The notes below the pieces were generated by a model. That model was not told where the DNA came from and searched no databases. It saw only the letters and a program-made list of their open reading frames with translations. This document shows positions 1 to 11,068 of a stretch of DNA of 64,000 nt, piece by piece. The position numbers and the translations under genes are program-made. How positions within the stretch are numbered: position 1 is the first letter of the stretch; each line of letters begins with the position of its first letter. Origin of the DNA: Volvox africanus. Its lineage: Eukaryota > Chlorophyta > Chlorophyceae > Chlamydomonadales > Volvocaceae. Where the stretch lies: assembly GCA_030268105.1 (NCBI GenBank), contig BSDZ01000027.1:561001-625000 (forward strand), given 5' to 3'.

Positions 1-2799
1 TGGACAAATAGTCTAAGCCTTGCCCCGCTGCATACAAATGGAGGTATGGATACTTCCCCGTGCACAAATTTGCATGGGACGGGGAGCTCTAAACGAACGC
101 GGCAAGCCCTCGCACAGGCAGAAAGGAGCTCCTACGTCGAAAACCTCGCAATTTTCCGTTAGTTCCCGAATGACAACATGAATGCGACGGCCTTAATGGA
201 ACCCGTATGAAGCAAAACTAGGTAGATGTCGTACTCACAGCGCCTTCCCAGCGCCAAAGCACTACATCCCTGCTGTGATTGTCATATATGTTTATGTTCA
301 CATTGCTTCAAAACACGAAATATTACTTGACGTGCTCGCTTTGCCACGTATTGCTCATGTGCTAATGTGTTCCTCCTGCCAAGAACAAAAGCCTAATCTA
401 GGCACTGCTAAACCAGCCAATCCTATCAAACTTCCTAACAACCGAAGCCCGAAGTAAGGTCAACTGCCACCACGAACGGCGGTCAATGTTCCTTGTTACG
501 AACGAAGCCAGAGCCGCCACTCACCTATCCTATTAGTGATTATCCGATTCCTGACATCCGTTATGATGGCAGGTGGTGGCAATACAGTGCTCGCAGTGGA
601 TTCGGACATTTCAAATTTGAATATTGAACCTGAAGACACTCCCTTCCCCAAACTAGTCGCGGAGGTATACTTAACGCATATCCACCAGGCTGTCGATCAC
701 GAAGGAAGCTTTAACATCAGCTAGAAGCTACGTATAAAGACACTGTGGCCACGGCTGATGCATCCATCGCCAAATCCTGCTTTATCTGCGGGGCAGCGGG
801 CCACCCCACCGTGTTCCCGGTGCCCGTCACCGTTGCTACATGGGACTAACCTATTGATCTGAAGATTAATGAACATTACTGTGCAAAGAGGCTGTACGGC
901 GTCCGACCCACCAGAGTCTTCACGATGGCTATCCTGGGTGTTAGCACCGGACGAGATGGCGTCGTTCTGATCTGGTGGCATCACAGTCTACTGCAGCAGT
1001 TCGATGTGTTGAAGGTCTACACTACCCCAGATTGGTGCTGATCATTTCTGCACAATTATTACAGCTTATAGCTCTAGGTGCAACGCCTACAGAAGCTCCA
1101 TCGTCACAACCACCTGCTGCTTAAGCAGGCGCATTTGCAAAGTGATGCAGCTTTACCGGTACCTCAAGACCATAAAAAAGGGTGACAGGTGCAGCTGCGG
1201 CGGCAGCAGCAGCGGCAGTGACTGCAGCCACAGCGGTGGCAGATGCAGCCGTTGCTTGAGGCGACGGGTGGGAAAGATGTGATGGATGCAGCCATGACAT
1301 ACAGTGGCGGGTTCGTGTGTCTGCTACCCTGCATGTGTGCTCGTGCGCGGTTTCTACTATTGGTTGGTTTATTGGTTGCTATGCATGGTTATGAGTTTGG
1401 ACCGCCTTTGTATAGTTGTATACATACGGCCACGCTTCCACAACATAAGGTCCTAAAAGCACCTTCTCGACATCTCGAGAGGCCTTTGCAGCACTCAACT
1501 ACTACAGCCTTGTTTTTTATTATTATTTCCTTCTTTACTTTCTTGACCTCATCCGGGCCTTATATGCCGTCTGGCTGTACTAAAAGTGAGCAGCCAGACG
1601 CTGCTCACTTTTCGCTGAGGAACTGGTGATGGTATTACGCCTGAATGTTATTTTCATTTAACAGGTCTTTGAACACTGACATCAGCATGCGAGATTGCAT
1701 GCATGTCAGCAGACGTGGATTTGCCTAACTAATTTTAGGTGCCTGGCTGTATATGTGGAGGAACGAAGGCACGCACAGCAGACAAGCATTTTAGGTGAAC
1801 TGCACATGCCGTCTGTGTTTCCCTCCAATATCTTGAGGAAGACAGACAAGGCAGGCAGGCATGTCTGGGTTTAGACATAATATATTGGGTGTGTGCTTGA
1901 CCATGGTATGGACTTTGCATACAACTGTGACACGGCTTTACTTAGGGTCTCGTGGTCTCATGTGACTGCCGGTAATGGGTGTAGGTAATGTCAGATACAT
2001 GCGGGTCATTGGAGTTTTATGGTGAATTATTGGGGTTCATTCGCGCATATGCCCGTAACCCTGTGCTGTATCTCTGTTATATCCGCCTAGGCAACACATC
2101 CTGCACACTACCCGTAGGCACCCCAAGATACTACGCCGTGGACGGGAAGGCCATCCTTAAGGAGCCAATCCCTGCATCATGAAATGTAATGTGCAGAAGC
2201 AAGCTCCAAAGCCTCTGTACATCATGTCGTCCCTTACACCTGGCCCTCAGCGTGTTCGTTAGGGCCGATACATATTTTACAGTACAGCGGGGGCCATGCA
2301 TGCAGGGGGGTCGGTATAATAATCCATGCATGCTATAAATGTCAATATACAGAAGCAGTAATATATAAACCAAGCCTCCGTTGTTTTCACGGAAATCAGA
2401 GTGTCAGGCAGGGCCCCGCAGGCAGTCAAGGTTTAGGGTTTATTAGGAGACCTAGGAGTTAAGGAAAGGCTCCCAGAGCGTGCTGCAGGCACATCCCATG
2501 GGAAGGAAGCCGCAAAGGATGTGCCTGTTCTCAATAGCCGACTTCATATGCCTGGTACGTGTGGATCCGCCCGACTGGGCCTTCTTTAAATATAGCGAAA
2601 GAAGGCATTCCGGCGGGACGGCGCCTAGGAGCGCTGTACGATACCTGTCTCCGCCGTTTACTCCTCTTACCACTAAGCAAACTGGGTAATAATGATAAAC
2701 AAAAGAAGCTTCATTATGAAGGTCATATATTACTGTTTCACCTGCGTTCAAAGATAGCTTGCATATTCTACCTGGACATTTAAACAAAGATCTGATTAA
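1..2799. other. Intergenic region without recognisable gene
   Basis: I see no open frame longer than about 130 codons and no splice-consistent chain of conserved blocks here. The stretch holds a perfect 12-bp inverted repeat at 1582-1612, a GCA/GCG-rich tract near 1189-1255 and moderately AT-rich sequence elsewhere. It may contain the 5' untranslated region and promoter of the hydrolase gene starting at 2800, but no specific promoter element is evident. Confidence 0.5.
1582..1612. repeat. Perfect 12-bp inverted repeat (hairpin)
   Basis: The arms aaaagtgagcag (1582-1593) and ctgctcactttt (1601-1612) are exact reverse complements separated by 7 bases. The left end is A-rich and the right end T-rich. 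There is no adjoining gene whose end it could mark, so it is recorded only as a structural element. Confidence 0.7.
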
Positions 2800-5700
2800 A
2801 TGGGTTGCTCGCTCGATTGGCCCAAATGGTCCATAGTCGTGTTACTATGCTTTTGCTCAGTTCCTGTTAGGTCCTTGTCGGAGAAATCGTTTGGCACAGA
2901 CTTCATGGGTCGAACAAAGAATAGACCCGAGCTGGAATGGGACTGGGGCCATACGTGGAGCAAAGTTGAGGTCGATAAACAGCCAGTTAACGTCCTTCTT
3001 TCCCATGTGTTGGGGACCTACAAGTTTACTTTGCCACGCACGCAGGTAAGCTATGACTTCGTGCAAAGAACAAAGAACAACACATCGTGGTTTGTGCCAG
3101 GCGTAGTTGGCGTTATTGGAGGCTGCAAAAGTAGAACTCCAACGCGGCATTAGAGCGACAAACACTGCAACCAGGAGTTGTACATTGTGCACGTCTTGTT
3201 CGGACCGTCCTTCGACACCCCTTTCTGACGCGAATCTCTAGCATCCAATAGCATCACCCAGGAAGCCACCAACTCTCCCCGGGGTTAGGGACGCGGTATT
3301 TAACGGGAACGGGACGGAAGCGACGCCTACCTTTCCGTCATCTTAAAAAACCTTACTAATCACCTGCAACCCTTCCCATTATCCTGTCAATCCCTGCTCA
3401 TTTTTTCCTTCAACCCCCGCACAGCTCCAACGCGGAACCGCGTACGTCGGATCTAGTGTACGATTACGGCGCCTGGTACGGGAGATGCTCAATCCACAAA
3501 ACCGAAAGGATTTCAAGATAGCAGTGATCGGCGGCAGGTGTACTGGCTTCGGATGGCCTGGGATCGACAGGGGACGGCTTGGGGGTCTTGAGGTGACGGC
3601 GGCGGGATCAGGAAGGAAGGGGCTAATGACGGGTTACATATGCTGCATACCAGGCCAGGTAATGCCTCATCACCTGATCCGATATATTACAGATCAGGTA
3701 GTCAGGATTAGTGCGGGCGAGATATGTCCTGATGGGCGCCCTATGCTCCTATGGAGGTGTGCGAGTGATTGATCATCCTGCCTCCTTCCCTTTTCCCTGT
3801 TCCCGCTGCTTTCTCGGCTTCTGGAGCATTTACACGGTGCATCCCGATAAAAAAACTACGTCCATTGCATTATTTTTTTCCAATTACCCTCTGTGTGTGT
3901 TGCCCTGTGTAGTATAAGCTGGGGCCAGAGCACGTCTGAGCGCGGTGTGACGGACTGGTTCAGTGTCTTGTCTAAATGGATGGTAGGTTAAGATGGATGA
4001 AATGGGGCCCAACCCGAACAGTACCGGGACGAAATGGACTATGTCCGTGTGAGCGGGTAGTTCTGATACTAGGAGCACAAGTCAGCAGTCGAGATTTCGG
4101 AGTGGGCAATGATACGACGGCTCCAGAGGCTGGTTGCCGCACGAATGGAAATGGGTCGGGCTCCATCTGCGTCCATTACTGAGGGGGCGGGTGCTTGGGG
4201 GAAGGTTCTCTATTCTATAAATTGCCTGCTTCGTCTTGAACATCTACCTGACCTGACATTTCGGCCTCGCCCTCGCCCTTTTTCGTTCTTGGGACTGGGT
4301 CAGTTGCTCTTACCCTTTACCAATTTATGCCCGTACAAGCCCGTCCCGGGCCTTCACGGGGCCTGGTCCCCATCTTACCTTGCCTTCCGTCTACGTCATG
4401 TCGTACGGCAGATCTCCGCCTTCCCCCGCGCCAACATCACGGCGCGCAACGGCTGTACGCCGGGTGTGCCCACCCCTTACATGATCATGTGTCTGGAGCT
4501 TTCCGTGGACACAGATGTGGACCTGGTCTTCATGGAATACACGCTCAAGTGGGTGGAGGGAGTGAGAGGGGGAGAAAGAGGCTGAAAGGCGAGGGTGGGG
4601 AAAGGGCGGACTGGTGGCAAGTAAGAGATGCCACCACCCTTTTCTCCAACCCCGCCCGATCCCGGTACCTGCGCAATTCTTGCTGGCATGGGAAGACAAA
4701 TTTATTCCTTCTAGTTGGTTTTTGGACATGCGTTCCGGTCTTGCCCCAGTTTAGATTTCCCTGTCAGCTGTTACCCTTCCCACCATCCTCCCCGGTCCCG
4801 CGCCAGTGACGGCATAGACCCCATGCTCTTCAACAACCGCATCGTGATGGACATGGAGCGGTTAGTACGGCGAGTCATGGATCTGCCTAACCACCCTGCC
4901 GTTGTGTTCATGCACGTGCCTACTTTTGGTATGGCCAACTACCCCAAGGGACACGAAAAGAATCCAGGAAACGAGACGTACACGTAAGCCTCTTGCTGCG
5001 GTGGGGGGGGGGAAGGAGACGAACGGGCGGGCGGGAGGGAGGAGAAGGGAAGAAAAGGGAGGGTATGAAGAGGCGTAGTGGTAGTGGTGGCGCAGGCGGT
5101 AAAGACAGCGCAAAGGACTCTTGGCAGAGCAACAACTTGGTGCCTGGTGTCATCGGCTGCTTAGCTCTCCCCCGACCTGACCTTATCTTGACCTCGACTA
5201 CTTCGCCTGCCCTGTGTCCTGGCTCATGGCCCTTGTTGGTGGCTTTTAACGCATCACATTCCTTGCACTCACCTCATCTCTCATGCTCTCATCTCACCTC
5301 CATGTACTCACAGGCATGTCTGCTGTCCGCAGGCGCTTCTACGAGACCACTGAGGACGCGCAGAGTAAGGGGATCTAGAGCGGGGCTGTGCGAACGCCGG
5401 GTTTCGTGCGTGTGGGATGAAGGAGGTCTGTGAGAGAAGAGGAGTAAAGATGCAGGGGTGAGGTATCAGTGCTTGGAGCTGCAGGGGCCGTTTATTGCCC
5501 CTTCCGACAGCGATCCCCTGAAGTTAAAGCCGAAACCCCTTCCAACTGCTGTGATACCGGATTATGGAGATGAGCCCCAAACTCTCTTCCTTTTTGCCTC
5601 TCCTCTTAACCCTTTCCTGCCTCCAGCCGCCATCTCGCAGTACTACGACGTGCAGTACCTTTCCCTGCGTACGGCGATGTACCGCCTGGCGGTTCATAAA

Positions 5701-8347
5701 GGCCTCGAGGGCTTCCGGTGGGAAGACGCCTTTGTAGGTGGGTGGGTCGATTTGTGCATGGGTCCGTTTGTCCGTTAGTCCATCCATAGCTTCTTTCACC
5801 GCCACATCAGTGACGTACCCGTCAGCCATTCGTAAGTGTATTTGCCCTATCCGCCCTCCCCACCACCCAGATCATCACCCCGGGGATCACGGGCACAAGA
5901 TTATGGCTGATCTCGCAGTAAATCTGATTCAGCGAGTGACTCTGGGACTACTGATGGAACCGTACAGCGCGGCGGACATGGAGGCGGCTAATGAACCGCT
6001 GCCGCCACCCATGTATGAGGGTACGTGCGGGAACCGAGCGAGGAATGCGAACGAGCAATTAAAGAAACGGACCAAGAGGGAGCGAGGTTAGGACTTTGGA
6101 GGCGGCGAAGGCACTCAGGCCATGATAGCGGAAAGCACATGGGTAGTCTCTTTGCTGGCCTCTATCCCGCCGGCCTGTCAGCCCTAATCCCCTCTCTGGA
6201 GTTGGTCTTCCTGCGTGAATCAATCTGGCTATCCGCTGATGCAGACCCGCAAGAGGAAACTGCACGCGTCAAGTCCTTGCATGTTCCATCCAATTGATTG
6301 TTTCCCCACTCTATGCCACGGCACTCAACACCCGTCCGGTGTCACCCCACTCTGTCGCATACCTGTGCAGGCAACACAGCTCCCAGCAGCCCCATGTGCC
6401 TGGTTGGCGACGTGTTCAGGTCGGTAGGATGCCGGGGTGAGGGTGAGGGGTGTTAGGGGCTGGAGTGGAACGCAGGCGGCAGCACCAGGCGCGAAGGACA
6501 CAAGCGTGCGGCTGGTTCCTGTCGCATCTGATTTGATTGTCCCTTCCGTATCACATTACGCCTCTTTCCTGCATCTCAATTCATGTTATGATTCCCCGCC
6601 CCCTCCTTGCTCTGAGAGCCCCTTCTGGATCCTCTCCTTGTCGCCTTCCCCGCATAGCTGCTGCTTCTGCTCTGGACGGCTGCCGTTGCCGCTGCCTCTC
6701 TAGGGTTTGTCCGCCTGCCATTCTAGCGTATCAGTTCCGTGCCCTTGGCCCCTTCCTCCGCAGGCAGCTGGTGGTTCTGTCAGAGGGCTTCGATTACATC
6801 AACGAAGGCACCGCCATTAAGCCCAAGCCCGGTTTCGTGTCCACACAGCCAGGCAGCCGGCTGCAGCTGCGGGTGGACACGGACCGTTCGGCCGTGGGCA
6901 GTCCGCCGGATGGAATGGTGCATGTTTACCTGCACCATCTGCGGAGCTATGAGCACATGGGGATTGCGGCGATCAGGTGTGGAGTGCAGGAGTTGCATGG
7001 GGGAGCTGCATGGGGCTGCGGGTGGATGTCGAAATGTTCCGTTCTTCAAATGTTATCGAAAGCCAACAACGAAAAATGGGACACGATACGAGTGTGCTCA
7101 AGTGATTTATTAAAGGGTTCATTAAGGGATTTCGGGTGACGAGGACAGACAGCTTCACGGGCTATGTAAGATGGCAAGCTCACAGCCAGGACTGCAGGAC
7201 CGCGGTAACTGAGTAGGCCATCTGGAAGGCTGATTGGACCCCAGGCACACACCTGGTCATCCTGGGTAATCCAGCATTCTTTTGGCTTCTTGGTACACCA
7301 CTGGTCCTTTCGCAATCACACACTGTCTTCCCCCCTCCAGTCCTGATTAGTTTACCCCGGCCGCCGTTTTCCGCTAATGCGGCAGCTGTATATCGGGTTG
7401 CAGTTGTCCTGCGGTAGAGGTGAATGCCCACATAACGGAGAAGGTGTCACAGCTGTATATGGCTCGTTTGGTGATCTCTCAGTCCAAGGACTGCATCGTC
7501 GAAGTCAAGGTGGGTGGGCGGTCACCGCATGTTTGGGGAGAGGCCGGGTGAATTAGCGAAAGTACGAGCGGACCGCAGCGAGCACCTCGCCTTACAATGC
7601 CCTCCTGCATCTTCCGAGAGACCACGATTACGAGCTGGTTACGTACCCACCACACCGGTGTCGCAATGCACATTCACGCGGACCCAATTCTTCTGCGTCG
7701 ACGTGTTGGTACGTATGGTGCGCAGGTGTCATCAAGTACCTCGAGCGGCGAACACAAGTTCAAGGTGGGTGGATGAAGGGGGCCGGGCGGTCGCGGTCAT
7801 TAATTAATAAGGGAAGTGGAATAATGGGGGGTCCATATATACTTGAGCGTCCGAAACAGGGAAAGAAATTGCAATGTGATTGCTATCCCCGTCCAGGGTG
7901 TGTCTTGAAACGCGGCATTGGGGAAGGTGTTAGCACCAGGGGTTGGGTACCAACGCACGGACAGAGTTACATGCAGCATAGTGATAACATTGTGCGGTCC
8001 ATTCGTTGTTGAATTCAGTTTCGCGACCGTTGATAGTTTCGGCGATAGACGCGGTGCGGCTATTACTAGGTCTGTCCTTCAGACTTCAAACTACTCAACC
8101 TATTCCTGGGTCTGTCGCTCGGACTCTATTACCGTGCGTTAATGTTGGTGGGGTGTTACACTGTGGCGACCTGCCCTTAATGGACAAGTAAAATGTGTAC
8201 ACTAATATGTATGTATTCATGTTTGGCTGCATTTAGGTTTCCGGACTGGTGGTGGCTGAGCGAGCTGGTGTGGGTGACGTCATGGAGCGGTTAGGGGGCG
8301 ACAACCAACCGTTCGGGCTACGGCAACACAACGGCGACGCCACGCAG
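2800..8347 (+). CDS. Secreted SGNH/GDSL-like hydrolase, copy 1
   Basis: Predicted exons: 2800-3045, 3425-3537, 3929-3982, 4412-4548, 4807-4983, 5333-5364, 5627-5737, 5871-6020, 6371-6419, 6764-6976, 7404-7509, 7726-7764 and 8237-8347. The ATG at 2800 opens a hydrophobic signal peptide (WSIVVLLCFCSV). SGNH landmarks follow: the nucleophile block IAVIGG, split by an intron so that the Ser codon is completed downstream; the block-III Asn in EYTLND, whose codon is built across the 4548/4807 splice; and the DHHPGDHGH block carrying the catalytic His. A C-terminal region of about 170 residues (from RQLVVLSEGFDYINEG) follows and is probably beta-rich. Such enzymes remove acyl or acetyl groups, often from polysaccharides; the substrate here is unknown. 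The exon right after the Ser block was not located with confidence, and a further terminal exon may exist near 8784. Its paralogue lies convergently at 11069-16471. The family call rests on motifs only. Confidence 0.72.
4377..4561 (+). repeat. Converted tract A, copy 1
   Basis: These roughly 185 bases cover the hydrolase exon 4412-4548 plus about 35 bases of the upstream and 13 of the downstream intron. They match the reverse complement of 15335-15519 with one visible mismatch, a synonymous C/T at the first Ile-Ser-Ala codons. Similarity stops abruptly on both sides. The surrounding exons of the two genes are clearly diverged, so this reads as recent gene conversion. Confidence 0.85.
6681..7100 (+). 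repeat. Converted tract B, copy 1
   Basis: These roughly 420 bases include hydrolase exon 6764-6976 and parts of both flanking introns. They match the reverse complement of about 11880-12302 almost base for base. The visible differences are few, for example tgggacacg here against tgtgacacg there, and CCTGCCATT against CCTGTCATT. The identity extends through intron sequence, which points to conversion or recent duplication rather than selection on protein. Confidence 0.85.
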
Positions 8348-11068
8348 GTGTGTATGTGTATGCAGTTGTGTATGTGCGTGAAGTGGTGATAACTTTGGGA
8401 CACCCCGGGTGGGTTTGCAAAAGCAAAGCGAGTGTGTGCATACGTTTAAAGTACTGCTTTCATTTGTGTGTTGTGCGCATGTGCCTGACTTGGCGAGTAT
8501 AGCACGGCTCTTCAGCTGCGCCCGTGCAGTGAACCTTCTAAACTCACAACTCCTCTTTAATGCCATTTAGCTCCTGTCCTTTCTTACTCCCAACTTAGGA
8601 CGCGTTCCTTTGCTCCCGTAGAAGCAATCAATTCCATGGCCTTCAGCCTTCGCTTCACCTTTCTCGACTCTCAAACCACGCTTCCACCTGCTATTCACGG
8701 TGTCATCCGATTGCCGTTCGCTGCGTCCTGCTGACACCCACGCGCATATTTGAAATGAGGCACCTCTCTCCACGCCATCCCAGGTGGTGTGGACCAAGGA
8801 GGGCCGCACAGGTGGCCACGGACAACCGGAGAGATGAGCGAAAGAGATGAAGAGACGTGATACCGAAAGCTACGGAGGACGCCGGGAACTGATGGAAACA
8901 GCACTTGCCGTGTAGCCCCGGTATGGGCCACCACCAAGCTTTTTTCAATACCACTGGTGTCATAGGGCGCGAATTTGATTATTTTAACAAACGAGAGTGG
9001 CACTTTAACATTGGCATCATTTATACAACGAGCCACAGCGTTAAAAGAACGTCCGGATAGTGGAATTTTACAAATAGGGGATGCGTGCGTGAGACACATA
9101 CCTCGTGTCGATTTACGCGGGTGTGGTTCTCTGGGGTTAACGGATCGGGTTCACGGGTGGACAATCAATTTCTGAATGGCGTTCAAAACAGCAGAGCCAT
9201 GGTGGTGACGGCGGTGGATATGTCATAGTGATCAGGCATCTTTAATAATCGTATCAGCACGTATTGAAATGCACATGTGGCAACATTGTGACAGGGAAGC
9301 GGTGATAGGCAGCGGAGTATGCCACGAGTATGTCGGCGGCCTCAACAGGCCACAGTCCAGCGCCGGGGAGTGAGACGGGCTTCGCATGTTGCTATCTAAA
9401 GAACATTACTTGAGAGAACTTTATTTTACATTTTTTGAGTGTATTTCGGGCTTTTATTGACCCTCCTTACGACGTGATTGTCTGTGTTAGTACCCTCCTG
9501 AAGGCGGGGTGGATTTAATCTCAAGGCTTCGGTCCCCTCTAAGAGCCTCCTAAGAGCATTTGCTCTCGACCCCTAATGTGCATGCCACTGTCGCTAAGTA
9601 CCCTCACCATCGGTCACACCCCAAGCGCCAAGTAGTAGACCGACGATGGCTCACAGCGTCTCCTCATCAAGTCACTCTCACACACAGCAACGCTTTCATC
9701 ACAAGACATCACCTGTCGGTTCAAACCTCTTTACCCGGTTTGCGCGGAGCAACAGCTCACCAACCCATGCATGCCGTCTATAGGTAACAGCAGAGGCCAG
9801 CAGATTTCCTGCCCGGTGCAGAACAACAAGTATCTACCGACCGCGTATTTGCTGGAGAATATCATTTCTTTGGGTGCGGGGAAGCTACTTGTTCACTCGA
9901 TATCGTCCATCGTAATTTCGACATTTCCGACGACCATCAAACATATAGGTAGTAGCTACCGCGGCTCGCAGCGGGGAAGGATATATGTATGCGTCCGACG
10001 AAACCCCCAACTGTCAGTGCCACCACCCCTTATGCCACTCCCGCTCCCCCCTTTGCCCGCGGTGCGTCTATGCTATAGACAGCATTATTGTAACACTACC
10101 GGAGTGCACAGATATTGCAGTATGCACCAGAACATATGACACCATATAAATATCTAAATAAATGTGTGATTAGTTGACGTACACAGGATAGTGTATTGAA
10201 AGTATACTGAATTACCCCTGTACTTGTGAATATATATTTATCGGTCACGACCTTCACCGCTGTCAGCTGCCTGGATAGCGTCCTCAAACCATTTAAGTTG
10301 TTCCTTCCCTGATCCAGAGCATGGCATACCCTGTTGCATACGGTGTCAGCTGCAGTGAATTGCACGTCCGGAGAAAGGAGGAGTCTTAAACGGTCTCCAG
10401 CTGCTAGATGGATTCAGCTGTTGTAGGAAGGCTGGCAATCGAAGCACAAACCTCTCTTTGAGTCATCTCGCTCATAGAGCTCCCAGACCTTGCTGCACGC
10501 TGTGTCGTTGATCGTGTGACGTAAAAGTCATCTGAGTACACCGGGACCCCGGCCGCCATGTTCCACCGCCACCACCAGGTATTGCCACCAGAGGGCCGAG
10601 AGGCGAGTGGAGAAAGTAAAAAAATGAAGAGACGTAGGTTGGCAGGCATGAAGAGACGTCAGTCCATGGCATCATGAGTAAGATAGGAGGAGGTAGCAGG
10701 ATACAGCATGAACCACATATAAAAGCAAAGCCGTGTATCACCCCCTGCGCTGTATGTGGTTCGGCCCGGCCAGGGCCCCGGTGCTTGTCCTCTTTCAGCA
10801 GAGCAAGCCCCTCACAGTGTAACACCCTAGTGCATACGTGGATTTCCGGCGGCGAAGGCGTGAGCCTAATTCCTAGCCCACAACCTAGCCATTACTGTCT
10901 CTGAGCAATCCATTCTTTGTGACTCTCTGTGTATTTTTTTATCGTCCCGGCGGTTTGGTACCGCCAAGCTGTATCCCCCCTCGAGTCCATGCCCCCTCTC
11001 TCTTCATTCGCCAGCTTAAAACCCTAGCTGCCTTTTTGTTGTGTACGGCTTGAATCCTCACAACCCAC
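8348..11068. other. Region between the convergent hydrolase genes
   Basis: No confident gene. A splice-compatible block reading VVWTKEGRTG begins near 8784 on the + strand and could be a last exon of hydrolase copy 1. On the - strand, open frames at 10250-10365 and 10404-10649 could hold 3' exons of copy 2, but no matching counterpart was found in copy 1. The region around 9200-9600 is moderately AT-rich and featureless. Confidence 0.35.

Noticed and set aside
8567..9099. 134-codon - strand frame
   Set aside because: No conserved motif, no splice-consistent neighbour and ordinary intergenic composition; it may be chance.
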